The position numbers and the translations under genes were made by a program. Below are positions 9,395 through 18,817 of a DNA stretch of 64,000 bases, piece by piece. Origin of the DNA: Tessaracoccus defluvii (GTDB lineage Bacteria > Actinomycetota > Actinomycetes > Propionibacteriales > Propionibacteriaceae); NCBI RefSeq assembly GCF_014489575.1, contig NZ_CP060789.1, forward strand, positions 2,728,001 to 2,792,000, written 5' to 3'. Under the pieces are notes generated by a model, which made no database searches, was not told the origin of the DNA, and saw nothing but the letters and a program-made list of their open reading frames with translations. The stretch's first letter is position 1. Every line of letters starts with the position of its first letter.

Positions 9395-10396
9395 TCACTC
9401 GTCGCCGACGAGAGTCGCGACCAGCACCGCCTTGATGGTGTGCATCCGGTTCTCCGCCTGGTCGAACACGATGCTGGCGTCCGATTCGAACACCTCGTCG
9501 GTGACCTCGACGCCCTCGATGCCGAACTGCCCGTGGAGGTCCCGCCCGACTGACGTGGCCAAATCGTGGAACGCGGGGAGGCAGTGCATGAACTTCACGT
9601 CAGGGTTGCCGGTGGCCGCCATGAGCTCGGCGTTGACCTGGTAGGGCCGCAGCAGCTCGATGCGCTCGGCCCACACCTCCTTCGGCTCGCCCAGCGACAC
9701 CCACACGTCCGTGTAGACGAAGTCCACGCCGGCCACACCCTCCGCGACGTCGTCGGTGATCGTGATGCGGGCGCCTGTGGTGGCCGCCACCTCGCGGGCA
9801 CGGGCCACGATCTCGGGGGCGTTCTGCTGCGAGGTGGGGGCAACCATCCTCACGTCCATGCCCATCATGGCGCCGGAGATCAGCAGCGAGTTGCCGACGT
9901 TGTTGCGAGCGTCGCCGAGGAACGCGAAGGCGATCTCCGGCAGCGGCTTGCCTGCGTGCTCCAGCATGGTGAGTTGGTCGGCGAGCATCTGCGTGGGGTG
10001 CCAGTCGTCGGTGAGCCCGTTGTAGACGGGCACGCCGGCATGCTCGGCAAGGGTCTCGACGACGTCCTGGCCGGAGCCCCGGTACTCGATGCCGTCGTAC
10101 CACCGCCCGAGCACGCGCGCCGTGTCGGCCGCCGACTCCTTGTGCCCGATCTGGGATCCGGAGGGATCCAGGTAGGTGGTGGTGCCGCCCTGGTCCGCCA
10201 TGGCGACCTCGAAGGCGCAGCGGGTGCGGGTGGACGTCTTCTCGAACAGCAGCGCCACCTGGCGGCCGATGAGCCGACGGCGTTCGGTCCCTGTGCGGCG
10301 TTCGGCCTTGAGCCGGGCGGCCAGGTCGAGCAGCGCGCGCCACTCGTCGGCGGTGAAGTCGAGTTCCTTGAGGAAGCTGCGGCCGAGCAGACTCAT
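9395..10396 (-). CDS. argF: Ornithine carbamoyltransferase
   Basis: Makes citrulline from ornithine and carbamoyl phosphate (arginine synthesis) or runs in reverse in the arginine deiminase pathway. The 333-residue sequence is complete, with the carbamoyl-phosphate motif STRTR at residues 55-59, the HPTQ motif in [12 protein letters not shown], and HCLPA near residue 271. No arginine biosynthetic or deiminase-pathway genes are adjacent, so anabolic (argF) versus catabolic (arcB) use cannot be settled from context; the [17 protein letters not shown] region resembles the longer OTC forms that include ArcB. A lone gene between a strong terminator and the phosphatase gene. Confidence 0.93.
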   Translation of the reverse strand: MSLLGRSFLKELDFTADEWRALLDLAARLKAERRTGTERRRLIGRQVALLFEKTSTRTRCAFEVAMADQGGTTTYLDPSGSQIGHKESAADTARVLGRWYDGIEYRGSGQDVVETLAEHAGVPVYNGLTDDWHPTQMLADQLTMLEHAGKPLPEIAFAFLGDARNNVGNSLLISGAMMGMDVRMVAPTSQQNAPEIVARAREVAATTGARITITDDVAEGVAGVDFVYTDVWVSLGEPKEVWAERIELLRPYQVNAELMAATGNPDVKFMHCLPAFHDLATSVGRDLHGQFGIEGVEVTDEVFESDASIVFDQAENRMHTIKAVLVATLVGDE

Positions 10397-10428
10397 CGGA
10401 GGTCCTGCCTCTCGTGGTGCGGAAGTCC

Positions 10429-10884
10429 TCAGGATAGCGAGACGGCGTCGAGGATCCCCGGCATGGCCGCCTCAACGTCGTCGAGGGTGTCCTCGAAGCC
10501 GGCCTGGTCGCCGTACCAGGGGTCGATCAGCGGTTCGTCCTTCGGCTTGGCTGGATTGAAGTCGTTCAGCAGGGCGACCGTCGCGTCGGGGTCCAGCGTC
10601 AGGAGCCGCTCCACCTGGAAGGGTTCGACGGCGACCACCAGGTCCGCCTCCCGCAGGTCCGCCGGCGTGATCCTGCGGGCACGGTGCCCCGCAGCGTCGT
10701 AGCCGCGCGCTGTGAGGCTGCGCACCGCCCGCCGGTCGATGGGGTTGCCGGACTCCTCCGACGAGATGCCTGCGCTGACGATCTCCACGTCGAGCCCCCG
10801 CTCTGCGGCCAGACGGCGGGCGACCCGCTCCGCCATCGGGGAGCGGCAGATGTTGCCCCAGCACACGAATACGACCTTTGCCAT
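10429..10884 (-). CDS. Low-molecular-weight protein tyrosine phosphatase
   Basis: Cytoplasmic or secreted phosphotyrosine phosphatase of 151 residues, related to mycobacterial PtpA and capsule-system Wzb enzymes. The P-loop CX5R signature is at residues 8-14 (CWGNICR, followed by S), and the catalytic acid is in DPWYGD near residue 123. The ATG at 10882-10884 has no Shine-Dalgarno but has TAGGGT exactly six bases upstream, which suggests a leaderless transcript. No tyrosine kinase gene is next to it. Confidence 0.9.
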   Translation of the reverse strand: MAKVVFVCWGNICRSPMAERVARRLAAERGLDVEIVSAGISSEESGNPIDRRAVRSLTARGYDAAGHRARRITPADLREADLVVAVEPFQVERLLTLDPDATVALLNDFNPAKPKDEPLIDPWYGDQAGFEDTLDDVEAAMPGILDAVSLS

Positions 10885-10890
10885 GCGTCG

Positions 10891-10896
10891 ACCCTA
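10891..10896 (-). promoter_or_regulatory. -10 box of a probable leaderless promoter (tyrosine phosphatase)
   Basis: TAGGGT on the minus strand ends six bases before the ATG, placing the transcription start at or next to the start codon. No clear -35 is seen. Confidence 0.55.
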
Positions 10897-10993
10897 GTCG
10901 GACCAGTTCCCGCCCGTGCACGGGTCGTCGCACGGGAAAGGGTGCCGGAGCCAGGTAGGATCCGCACAAGCAGTGGAAGGTGGAGGCTGACCC

Positions 10994-11678
10994 ATGCAGA
11001 TCCTGGTAGTGGACGACGATCAGGCCGTTCGTGACTCGCTCGCACGCTCGCTGACGTACTCGGGCGACGAGGTGCAGACCGCCGCCGACGGCGTCGAAGC
11101 CCTCGCGAAGCTCGTCGGCTACACCCCGACGCGATCGTCATGGACGTGATGATGCCGCGGCTTGACGGCCTCGAGACCACCCGCATGCTGCGCGACGGAG
11201 GCAACGACACCCCGATCCTCATCCTGACGGCCCGCGACGCCGTCGGTGACCGTGTCGACGGGCTCGACGCCGGCGCCGACGACTACATGGTCAAGCCCTT
11301 CGCCCTCGACGAACTGCTCGCCCGGCTCCGTGCGCTCACCCGGCGCACCCGGCCGTCCACCGAGTCCGAGTCCCGCGTCCTCACGTTCCAGGACGTCACG
11401 CTGGACACCCAGCACCGCGAGGTGACGCGCAGCGGCCAGCACATCTCGCTGACCCGTACCGAGTTCGCCCTCCTGCAGGTGTTCATGGAGAACCCCCGCC
11501 GGGTGATGGAGCGCAACACGCTGCTGAACGAGGTCTGGGGTTTTGAGTTCCCGACCACGGCGAACTCGCTCGAGGTCTACATCGGCTACCTGCGGCGCAA
11601 GACCGAGGCCGGGGGACGTTCGCGCCTGATCCACACGGTGCGCGGGATCGGGTACGTCCTGCGTGAAACTCCCCGTGA
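10994..11678 (+). CDS. OmpR/PhoB-type response regulator, MprA-like (frameshifted twice)
   Basis: Receiver plus winged-helix response regulator partnered with the kinase that follows. The ATG at 10994 opens [20 protein letters not shown] (acidic pocket DDD); the frame breaks in the CCCC at 11124-11127, after which [15 protein letters not shown] (phospho-acceptor Asp), [13 protein letters not shown] and the C-terminal DNA-binding domain ending [11 protein letters not shown] continue. Adding one C at 11124-11127 restores the receiver; adding one C at 11671-11674 ends the protein RETPP with a TGA overlapping the kinase GTG (GTGA), exactly as in MprA proteins. As written, the frame instead runs on to 11838. 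Confidence 0.88.
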
Positions 11679-13093
11679 TCGGCAGCTGGTGGATTCGCTT
11701 CCGTCGGGGTGTCACGCGGCTGATCAGTGGTCAGTCGCTGCAGTGGCGGCTGGCCCTGCTGACCGGGCTGAGTGTCGCCCTGTCCGTCATCCTGGTGGGC
11801 AGCACGACCTTCACCGTCACCCGCTGGTCGCTCACTGACCAGCTCGACCGGGAGCTGACCTCCGTCGCGCAGACGGCCTCCGCCGCCGTCGCCACAGCGC
11901 TCGACAGCAACGAAGGCCTGACGGCCAGCATCGACGCCACCAACGGGCTCCTTGCCGTCGTGTCCGCGTCCGGGGTCGTGCAGCAAAACCCCGGGCAGGA
12001 ACAGACGCTGCCTGTCGGGCCGGAGGAGATCGCGATCGCGCGGCTCCAGTCGGGCTCGTCTGCGCGGACCCTCGACATCGACAACGTCACGTACAGGGTG
12101 GTCTCCGTGCCGCTGCGGGTGAGCGTCGACCAGAGCTACGCAGTCGTCTACGCCCGCCCGATGGGCGCGCTGCAGTCGACGCTCGGCTCGTTGTGGATCG
12201 TGCTCGTGTCAGCGGGTCTACTCGGAGTCGGCGCGACCACGGGCGCCGCCCTGTGGACGGCCCGGGCGGTCTTAGCCCCCGTCCGGCGCCTGTCGCAGGC
12301 CGTGCGGTCGGTCACCCAGACCGACGAGCTGAACCCCATCCGCATCTACGGCCGCGACGACCTCGGCGAGCTCACGCAGTCGTTCAACAAGATGCTCCGC
12401 TCCCTGCAGCAGTCCCGCGAGCAGCAGCGGCAGCTGATCGCCGACGCGGGCCACGAGTTGCGCACGCCCCTGACCTCCATGCGCACCAACGTCGAGCTCC
12501 TGCTGGCCGACGAGCAGTCCGGCATGCTGCCCGAGGGCGCCCGCGGCGAGGTGCTCGGCGATGTCGCGGCGCAGCTGGGCGAGTTCTCGGCCCTGGTCGG
12601 CGACCTGGTGGCCCTCACCCGCGACGATCATCTGCAGCGTCCGCACGAGCCCCTCGACATGTCCGACGTCACCGAGGCGGCTATCGAACGGGCCCGCCGT
12701 CGTGGCCCGAGCATCAACTTCGATGTCGAACTCGAGCCCACCCCCGTCATGGCCGACGCCGCCACGCTCGAGCGTGCCATCACGAACCTGCTCGACAACG
12801 CGGTGAAGTTCTCGCCGCCCGACGGCACCATCGTGGTGCACCTCGTCGACGGCGCGCTGACGATCATCGACTCGGGCCCCGGCATCGAGGAGAGCGACCT
12901 GCCGCTGATCTTCGACCGGTTCTACCGTTCCGACAAGGCCCGCAACACGCCGGGCACCGGCCTGGGCCTGGCCATTGTCGCGCACACCGCCGAGGCCCAC
13001 GGCGGCAGCGTCAAGGCGAGCAACGAGGCGGGCTCCGGTGCCAAGTTCGTGCTTCGTCTGCCGGTGGCGGCCGAGGCCGGCCCCGATGCCTGA
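11675..13093 (+). CDS. Sensor histidine kinase, MprB-like
   Basis: Membrane sensor kinase partner of the preceding regulator. Two transmembrane helices (about residues 25-45 and 175-197) flank a periplasmic-side domain of roughly 130 residues; then HAMP, dimerisation/phosphoacceptor ([16 protein letters not shown]) and ATPase domains (N-box [26 protein letters not shown]). I take the GTG at 11675, which overlaps the corrected regulator stop; the frame is also open from a GTG at 11663, which would exist only if the upstream C-run is really four. MprAB systems answer envelope stress in mycobacteria; the same role here is inference. Convergent with the MFS gene, seven bases apart. Confidence 0.9.
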   Translation: MIGSWWIRFRRGVTRLISGQSLQWRLALLTGLSVALSVILVGSTTFTVTRWSLTDQLDRELTSVAQTASAAVATALDSNEGLTASIDATNGLLAVVSASGVVQQNPGQEQTLPVGPEEIAIARLQSGSSARTLDIDNVTYRVVSVPLRVSVDQSYAVVYARPMGALQSTLGSLWIVLVSAGLLGVGATTGAALWTARAVLAPVRRLSQAVRSVTQTDELNPIRIYGRDDLGELTQSFNKMLRSLQQSREQQRQLIADAGHELRTPLTSMRTNVELLLADEQSGMLPEGARGEVLGDVAAQLGEFSALVGDLVALTRDDHLQRPHEPLDMSDVTEAAIERARRRGPSINFDVELEPTPVMADAATLERAITNLLDNAVKFSPPDGTIVVHLVDGALTIIDSGPGIEESDLPLIFDRFYRSDKARNTPGTGLGLAIVAHTAEAHGGSVKASNEAGSGAKFVLRLPVAAEAGPDA

Positions 13094-13099
13094 GCCCAC

Positions 13100-14389
13100 T
13101 CAGGGACGATAGCGCCGGAACGACGGGGCTGCGAGCGCCACCGTCACGATTCCCAGCACGACCAGCACGCCACCGCCGCCGATGGCTGCAGCCGGTCCAA
13201 CGGCCTCCGAGGCCCAGCCGTGCAGCACGTCCGCGACACGCGGCCCTCCCGCCACGACGACGATGAACACCCCCTGCAGCCTGCCGCGCACGTCGTCGTC
13301 GGAGGCGGTCAACAAGATGGTCTGCCGGATGGCCGCCGAGACCATGTCGGCCAGGCCGCCCGCCATCAGCAGCACGACCGACACCACCAACATCGTGCGC
13401 GCAGCGCCGGGAGCCCAGCCCACGGCGAGGCCGAGCAGCGCCATGCTGATGCCCCATCCGGCGATGGCGGCCAGCACCGCGGCCCCCTGCCGTCTGACCC
13501 CGGACAGCCAGCCGCTGAGGATGCCGCCGAGCACGGTGCCCGCCGGCATGCCCGCGTACAGCAGCGCCAGCTCCCAGCCACCCTCGGCGGGGCCGCCGAA
13601 GACGGTATGCGCCACCTCGGGGAACAGCGCCCTCGACATTCCGAAGACCATGGCGATCAGGTCGACGAGGAAGCTGAGAAGGAGGATCTTGTGCCATGCG
13701 AGGTAGCGGAACCCGTCGATGACCGAGCTCAGGCCGGGGGCCCCCGTCCTCCCGAGGACGGGCATCCGGGGCAGGCGCCACACGGCGTACAGCGTGACCG
13801 TCAGGGTGAGCGTGTCGATGAGGTACAGCCAGGCGTAGCCGAGGACGGGGATGAGGGCGCCGCCCACCAGCGGCCCGGCGATCGCGCCGGCCGACATCAC
13901 CGTCATGTTCAGGGCATTCGCGGCGGGCAGCAGCTCGGCGGGCAGGATCCGGGGCAGGATGGCGACCCTGGTGGGCTGGTTGACGGCGAAGAAGGCCTGC
14001 TGCGCGGAGAAGGTGGCCAGCAACAGCCACACGTTGTCGGCGCCGGCCGCGGCCTGCGCCCACAGCAGACCAGAGGTGACGATGAGGCCAGTCGTCGTGA
14101 TCTCCAGCAGCCGGCGCCGGTCGAAGTGGTCGGCCAGCGCCCCACCCCACAGCCCGAACACGACGAGCGGGACGAGCCCGAAGACGCCCGTCAGGCCGAC
14201 CATGCCGGAGGATCCGGTCAGCTGATAGATCTGCGCCGGGACGGCGACCACCGTCAACTGCGCGCCGATGACCGTGACGACGTTGGCCAGCCACAGGCGC
14301 CGGAAGTCCGGCTGGTGCAGGGGCCGGGTGTCGGCGAACACGCGGCGGAGCGCCCCGCCGCGGCCCACGCCGTCGGGTCGTCGGCTCAC
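13100..14389 (-). CDS. MFS transporter, EntS-like exporter family
   Basis: A 429-residue membrane protein with about twelve transmembrane segments. The N-terminal RPLHQPDFRRLWLANVVTVIG opening and the cytoplasmic loop GGALADHFDRRRLL are typical of the MFS_3/EntS exporter group. It is the last gene of a minus-strand run (sugar isomerase, oxidoreductase, SDR, MFS) and starts one base after the SDR stop, so it is probably co-transcribed and may move the substrate or product of those enzymes. Substrate cannot be told from sequence. Confidence 0.82.
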   Translation of the reverse strand: MSRRPDGVGRGGALRRVFADTRPLHQPDFRRLWLANVVTVIGAQLTVVAVPAQIYQLTGSSGMVGLTGVFGLVPLVVFGLWGGALADHFDRRRLLEITTTGLIVTSGLLWAQAAAGADNVWLLLATFSAQQAFFAVNQPTRVAILPRILPAELLPAANALNMTVMSAGAIAGPLVGGALIPVLGYAWLYLIDTLTLTVTLYAVWRLPRMPVLGRTGAPGLSSVIDGFRYLAWHKILLLSFLVDLIAMVFGMSRALFPEVAHTVFGGPAEGGWELALLYAGMPAGTVLGGILSGWLSGVRRQGAAVLAAIAGWGISMALLGLAVGWAPGAARTMLVVSVVLLMAGGLADMVSAAIRQTILLTASDDDVRGRLQGVFIVVVAGGPRVADVLHGWASEAVGPAAAIGGGGVLVVLGIVTVALAAPSFRRYRP

Positions 14390-14390
14390 G

Positions 14391-15083
14391 TCAGAGCCGG
14401 TTCAGCTCCACGCGGGGCCGGACGGCGACGACGGTGATGTCGACGTCCGGGGGCGAGTCGAGCGCGAAGCGCACGGCTGCCGCAACCGATGCCGGCTGGA
14501 TCAGCGCCTCGGCGGGCGCGCGGCGCGGGCCCATGTCGGTGGCGGTGGGGCCCGGCTCCAGCGACGTGACGCGGACCCGGTGCGGCGACTCGTCATCGCG
14601 GAGCGCCTCCGCGTAGGCCCGCAGCGCGTGCTTGGACGGCGCGTAGATGACGCTGCCGGGGACGGGCACGCGGGAGGCGCCCGACCCGATGAACACGACG
14701 TGCCCCTGCGCGCGGCGCAGGAGCGGCAGCGTCAGGCGGGTCAGCTCGGCAGGGGCGACCACGTTGGTGTCGAACTGCTCATGCCAGCGCTCCAGGGTGG
14801 CCTCGTCCGCGCTCCAGTGGCCGCCGACCGCGGCCACGTGGACGAGGCCGTCCAGCCGGTCGAGGCCCTCCACGAACCCGGCGGCCCCCGGCGCCTGGCC
14901 GCGCGCGAGCGCGGCCAGGTCGAGCTGCCAGGTACGGACGCCGTGCTCCTCGGCCAGGGCGGCCAGCCCTGCCTCATTGCGGCCGACGGCGATGACGTCA
15001 CGATCGCGGGCGAGGTCGGCGACGATCAGCCGTCCCATCCCTCCGGTCGCGCCGGTGACGAGGACGACTGGTCGCTCTGCCAT
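14391..15083 (-). CDS. Short-chain dehydrogenase/reductase
   Basis: A 230-residue classical SDR. The nucleotide-binding motif is TGATGGMG at residues 10-17, the NNAG position is replaced by VAAVGG, and the catalytic set is Ser in FIGSGAS with YAPSK (YxxxK). The ATG at 15081-15083 was preferred over a longer open frame because the Rossmann fold starts immediately after it. It lies 14 bases after the Gfo/Idh/MocA oxidoreductase stop and one base before the MFS start in the likely operon. Substrate unknown; a sugar-derived carbonyl is a reasonable guess from the neighbours. Confidence 0.82.
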   Translation of the reverse strand: MAERPVVLVTGATGGMGRLIVADLARDRDVIAVGRNEAGLAALAEEHGVRTWQLDLAALARGQAPGAAGFVEGLDRLDGLVHVAAVGGHWSADEATLERWHEQFDTNVVAPAELTRLTLPLLRRAQGHVVFIGSGASRVPVPGSVIYAPSKHALRAYAEALRDDESPHRVRVTSLEPGPTATDMGPRRAPAEALIQPASVAAAVRFALDSPPDVDITVVAVRPRVELNRL

Positions 15084-15097
15084 GGGGGCTCCTATCG

Positions 15098-16225
15098 CTA
15101 CACGGTGGCCGCGAACGGGTCGAACCCGGCCTCGACGGGGGGAACCGGGGCGACGGTGCTGCTCACCTCCACGTGGGTGCCGCTGGCCACCGACTCCTCG
15201 GCCGACAGCAGGATATCCAGCACGTGGTAGCCCAGCTCGCCGCTCGCGACATGCGGACGGTCCTCCGCGATCGCGCGGACCATGTCCAGCACGCCGAGGC
15301 CCCGGCCGACGACCACACCCTCCTGCGGGATGTCGATCCACTCCTGCTCGACGGACATGCCGTCACGCAGGACGCCGAGCGGCCGCACATAGGCGATCCG
15401 GCCCTCGAACATGTTCGGGTCGGGCAGGATGATCGAGCCCTCGGTGCCGTGGATCTCGACGACGCCGTGGCGCTCGAGCGCGGAGTCGAAGCTCAGCAGG
15501 TGCGTGCCGTGCTGGCCGCCCGCGAAGGAGGTGAGCACCTGGACGGTGGAGGGGACCTCGACGGGGAACGTCTCGCCGGCCCGGGGGCCGGCGTGGATGA
15601 CGCGTTCGGTGCGGGGCCGGGAGCCGCGGGCGGACACCCCGACGACGGGGCCGAGCAGGCTGACCATCGCCGAGAAGTAGTAGGGGCCGATGTCCAGCAG
15701 CGGGCCGGCTCCCTGGGCGAACAGGAACGCGGGCGACGGGTGCCACAGGTCGGGGCCTTGGGTCTGGAAGGCGGTGCTGACGAACATCGGCTCGCCGATG
15801 ACGCCGGCGGCGATCGCCCGCTTCGCCGTCTGGAAGCCGGGGCCGAGGATCGTGTCGGGCGCGCAGCCCACCCTGACGCCGGCCGCCCGCGCCGCCTCGA
15901 GCAGGCCGCGGGCGGAGTCGCGGTCCATGCCGATGGGCTTCTCTGTCCAGACGTGCTTGCCTGCCACCACTGCCGCCGTCGAGACGGCGACGTGCGCCTC
16001 GGGGACCGTGAGGTTGACGACGAGGCCGATCTCGGGATCGGCCAGGACGTCGGCCGCCGTTCCCCAGCGCGGCACACCGTTGGCCTTGGCCTGCGCCTCG
16101 GCACGCTCCGGCTGCAGGTCGCCGACGGCGAGGACCTCCACATCCGGGAACGAGCCGAGGTTCTCCAGGTAGGTCTGGCTGATGACGCCCGCACCGACGA
16201 CGCCGACCCCCGTGCGGCCGCTCAT
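15098..16225 (-). CDS. Gfo/Idh/MocA-family oxidoreductase
   Basis: NAD(P)-dependent sugar or inositol dehydrogenase of 375 residues. The N-terminal Rossmann motif is GVVGAGVISQ (residues 8-17), followed by the family's catalytic-lysine motif EKPIGMD (about residues 94-100) and a C-terminal alpha/beta domain containing GPLLDIGPYYFSAM. Its ATG overlaps the TGA of the upstream isomerase gene (ATGA), giving tight coupling. Together they resemble oxidoreductase-isomerase pairs that catabolise inositol or other cyclic/aldose sugars; the actual sugar cannot be assigned. Confidence 0.88.
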   Translation of the reverse strand: MSGRTGVGVVGAGVISQTYLENLGSFPDVEVLAVGDLQPERAEAQAKANGVPRWGTAADVLADPEIGLVVNLTVPEAHVAVSTAAVVAGKHVWTEKPIGMDRDSARGLLEAARAAGVRVGCAPDTILGPGFQTAKRAIAAGVIGEPMFVSTAFQTQGPDLWHPSPAFLFAQGAGPLLDIGPYYFSAMVSLLGPVVGVSARGSRPRTERVIHAGPRAGETFPVEVPSTVQVLTSFAGGQHGTHLLSFDSALERHGVVEIHGTEGSIILPDPNMFEGRIAYVRPLGVLRDGMSVEQEWIDIPQEGVVVGRGLGVLDMVRAIAEDRPHVASGELGYHVLDILLSAEESVASGTHVEVSSTVAPVPPVEAGFDPFAATV

Positions 16226-17046
16226 GCGACGTACCCGCCGTCGCGCAGGAACGCCAGGCTCGCGGCGATGTCGTCGAAGACGTCGCCGGGCGCGTGGTCA
16301 TACTCGATGATCGCCTGCGTGACGGAGACACCCGCCCGCAGCGCGTCGCCGAGGGGCACCTGGCCGTCGCCGGGGCGGGTCTGGCGCAGGCTCTCGGATC
16401 CGGTCACCCCGGTGCCGTCGGCCCACGGGTTGATCTCGGGTGTGATGCCGTCCTTGACGTGGACCGCGGTGAGCCGGCTACCCAGCCGCTCGACGAGGGC
16501 GACGACGTCCTGGCCGCCCGTGAGGGCCCAGAACAGGTCGAGCTCGATCTCGACCTCAGGGCGGGTGAGCTGGATGAACCGCTCGTAGGCGCTCTGGCCG
16601 TCGAAGGAGGCGACGAACTCCTGCGCGTGGTTGTGGTAGCCGACCTTGAGCCCGAAACCGGCTGCGATGTCGGCGAGGGCGTTGAGCCGCTCGGCGATGT
16701 CGGTGACGCCGTCGACGGTGACCCACCGGTCAGCGGCGACGAACGGGTCGAAGACGGTGGTCATGCCCAGAGTGGCGGCCGCCTCGAACACGATCTCGGG
16801 CGCGGGGGTGGGGATGGAGCCGTCGGGGGTCCACAGCTCGTCGGTCAACAGGGGCGCGTGCCCGGTCGGGCAGGCCAACCCGCTGGCGTCGAGCGCGGCC
16901 CGGATCTCGGCCGGGCGGCCGACGAAGTCGAATGCCTCGACGTTGCGCAGGCCGAGGGCCGCGAGGCGGTCGAGGGAGCCGTGCATGTCGGCGGCGAACT
17001 CCTCGCGCAGGGTGTACAGCTGTACGGAGGCTACGGGAAGGCCCAT
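16222..17046 (-). CDS. Sugar phosphate isomerase/epimerase (xylose isomerase-like TIM barrel)
   Basis: A 274-residue TIM-barrel protein of the IolE/hydroxypyruvate-isomerase-like superfamily. Metal-ligand and active-site type segments are seen in GYHNHAQEF, EIELDLFWALTGG and VHVKDGI. The ATG at 17044-17046 follows AAGGAC and gives MGLPVASVQLYTLREEF, a typical family beginning; the frame is open a little further up across the operator and is not used. First gene of the four-gene operon 17046-13100, divergent from the TetR gene with a 26-bp palindrome between. Confidence 0.87.
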   Translation of the reverse strand: MGLPVASVQLYTLREEFAADMHGSLDRLAALGLRNVEAFDFVGRPAEIRAALDASGLACPTGHAPLLTDELWTPDGSIPTPAPEIVFEAAATLGMTTVFDPFVAADRWVTVDGVTDIAERLNALADIAAGFGLKVGYHNHAQEFVASFDGQSAYERFIQLTRPEVEIELDLFWALTGGQDVVALVERLGSRLTAVHVKDGITPEINPWADGTGVTGSESLRQTRPGDGQVPLGDALRAGVSVTQAIIEYDHAPGDVFDDIAASLAFLRDGGYVA

Positions 17047-17108
17047 GGGTGAAGTCCTTACGTCATTGTCAGGGGCGCCCTCGAACGGGCGTTGATGAGG
17101 AGAGTAGC

Positions 17109-17134
17109 ACGTAACCTCCACATGGAGGTTACGT
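17109..17134. promoter_or_regulatory. 26-bp perfect palindromic operator
   Basis: Arms of twelve bases, ACGTAACCTCCA at 17109-17120 and its exact complement at 17123-17134, flank a CA centre. The site lies between the divergent sugar-isomerase operon and the TetR gene and would cover the -35 zone of the latter, so it is the obvious candidate operator for the TetR protein controlling both directions. Confidence 0.85.
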
Positions 17135-17141
17135 TTGGCGC

Positions 17142-17147
17142 TAGGTT
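17142..17147 (+). promoter_or_regulatory. -10 box of a probable leaderless promoter (TetR gene)
   Basis: TAGGTT ends six bases before the ATG at 17154, with no Shine-Dalgarno between, as expected for a leaderless mRNA. Confidence 0.5.
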
Positions 17148-17153
17148 CTTCCC

Positions 17154-17801
17154 ATGACGGAGCAGGGCCCAGTGATCGGCCGGCAGGGCGCCCGCCCCAA
17201 GGGCGTGGCCCGCCGCCTCGAGATCCTCGACCGCGCCATCGACGTCTTCCGCGAGCGGGGCTCGCACGGCACCTCGCTGCGCCGGATCGCCGAGTCGCTC
17301 GGCATCTCGCACGCGGCGCTGCTGCACTACTTCGACTCCCGCGAGCAGTTGCTGGTCGCCGTCTACGCCCATGCCGAGGCCACCCGCGGCGGCGCGGAAC
17401 GGCGGGACGTCCGCGAGGGGACGGAGTCGATGATCGACTCGGCCATCGGCAACCTTGAGGTGCCCGGCCTCGTCGAGCTCTACACGACGCTGGTGGCGAC
17501 CGCGCTCGAGACCGACAGCCCGGCGGCGAAGGAACACTTCACCACGCGGTTCGAGCGCCTCCGCTCCTCCATGACCGCCAGCCTGCTCGACCAGCAGCGG
17601 GCGGGCCTCGTGCGCGACGACGTGCCCGCCGACCACCTCGCGGCGCTCATCATCGCGGCCTCCGACGGGCTGCAGATCCAGTGGCTGCTGGAGCCGTCCG
17701 TCGAGTTGGAGGCGACGCTGCGGACGCTGGACGCGCTCATCCGCCCCGTCAGCGGGGCGCCGGACGCTCCAGCAGCGCGGCAGCGGTCGGCTCGTCCGTG
17801 A
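17154..17801 (+). CDS. TetR-family transcriptional regulator
   Basis: A 215-residue repressor-type protein. The N-terminal HTH is SLRRIAESLGISHAALLHYFDSREQLL (about residues 43-69), typical TetR, followed by an all-helical ligand domain. It is divergent from the sugar isomerase-oxidoreductase-SDR-MFS operon, with a perfect palindrome between them, so it very probably represses that operon and itself, with a sugar-derived inducer. Its last 53 bases overlap the 3' end of the convergent SorC-type gene; the disordered Pro/Ala/Arg-rich tail covers that overlap. Confidence 0.88.
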   Translation: MTEQGPVIGRQGARPKGVARRLEILDRAIDVFRERGSHGTSLRRIAESLGISHAALLHYFDSREQLLVAVYAHAEATRGGAERRDVREGTESMIDSAIGNLEVPGLVELYTTLVATALETDSPAAKEHFTTRFERLRSSMTASLLDQQRAGLVRDDVPADHLAALIIAASDGLQIQWLLEPSVELEATLRTLDALIRPVSGAPDAPAARQRSARP

Positions 17802-18699
17802 CGAGCGCCGAGATCAGCCTGCCTGCGATGGCGCCCGAGATGGCGGCGACCTTGTCCACCCCGCCGGCCACGCCGACGACGTTGTCGAGGCCACGCAGTT
17901 CCTCGAGCCCCAGCCCGATGCGCCGCCGCGACCAGGAGGTCTCCACCACCTGACCCTTCGCGTCGTACCACTCCCCCAGCATGTCGCCGACGGCGCCGCG
18001 CGCGGCGAACTCGGCTACCTCCTCGTCGGTGGCGACGCCGAAGGAGACGGCGGACCCTCCGGGGGTTGCGGCCCCCATGCCGGTGAGCGTCACGACGGCG
18101 CTGCGGGCCAGGTCGATCACGTCACGCACCGCGGTCTCGGCCTGCATCGCCCTGGCGACCTCCTCGTTGGACACCAGCAGCGGCGCCGGCATCGTCCTGA
18201 GCCGGCGCAGCACATGCGGGCTGCGGGTGAGGACCTCGTCGATGGCGCTGAGCTCGCCGGCAGTGGAGACGAACTGCACGCCGTCGAGGGACTCCTCCGA
18301 GAGCATCGACAGCGACCGGGCCACCGAGTCGCCCCAGCAGACCCCGACGACGGCGCCGGGGTGGAGCCGGCGCCGGACGAAGGCGGCGAGCGCGGCGGCG
18401 ACCCGCTCGTTGGTGCGCTCCCTCGACAGCCTGCCCTGCGCGGTGGGCACGACGACGGCGTCGCGGAGACCGAACTTCTCCCGCACCTGGGTCGCGAGGT
18501 CCATCGCGGCGAGGTACTGCGCGTCGAGCTCGATGCGCACGATCCCGTGCTGTCTGGCGGATTCGAGGAGGCGGCCGACGGTCTGGCGTGACACGAACAG
18601 CCGGGTGGCGATCTGCGCCTGCGTGAGCCCGTCCTCGTAGTAGAGCCAGGCGGCCCGGACGACGAGGTCAAGGTCGTTGGATGCAGGGTTCAGGACCAC
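17749..18699 (-). CDS. SorC/DeoR-type sugar-binding transcriptional regulator
   Basis: A 316-residue regulator with an N-terminal HTH (DGLTQAQIATRLFVSRQTVGRLL) and a C-terminal sugar-phosphate-binding domain (GVCWGDSVARSL, GMGAATPGG). I chose the GTG at 18697-18699 because GAGGAGG sits five bases upstream; an ATG twelve codons earlier lacks one. Divergent from the 535-residue dehydrogenase gene, 118 bases apart, which suggests that it controls that gene in response to a phosphorylated sugar or polyol. Confidence 0.85.
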   Translation of the reverse strand: MVLNPASNDLDLVVRAAWLYYEDGLTQAQIATRLFVSRQTVGRLLESARQHGIVRIELDAQYLAAMDLATQVREKFGLRDAVVVPTAQGRLSRERTNERVAAALAAFVRRRLHPGAVVGVCWGDSVARSLSMLSEESLDGVQFVSTAGELSAIDEVLTRSPHVLRRLRTMPAPLLVSNEEVARAMQAETAVRDVIDLARSAVVTLTGMGAATPGGSAVSFGVATDEEVAEFAARGAVGDMLGEWYDAKGQVVETSWSRRRIGLGLEELRGLDNVVGVAGGVDKVAAISGAIAGRLISALVTDEPTAAALLERPAPR

Positions 18700-18817
18700 G
18701 CGCGCCTCCTCGTTCGGGGGTGACCCGTTGAGCATATGCCCAGTTGTCCCCCGCCCCCTGTCCGGGCCCGGTTCCCCGGCCTAGATTGGAGGGGAAATCA
18801 ACGAAGAGAGGCAGGCC

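Noticed and set aside
9395..10396. Arginine deiminase operon
   Set aside because: Only the carbamoyltransferase is present; no arcA or arcC gene lies nearby.
11663..11838. Response regulator extending 60 residues into the kinase gene
   Set aside because: The extra residues resemble no family and the regulator normally ends RETPP; one missing C in the run at 11671-11674 explains it.
15100..15130. tRNA-like text (GGTCGAACCCGG)
   Set aside because: It lies inside the oxidoreductase coding sequence and no cloverleaf can be formed around it. No tRNA or rRNA genes were recognised in the window.
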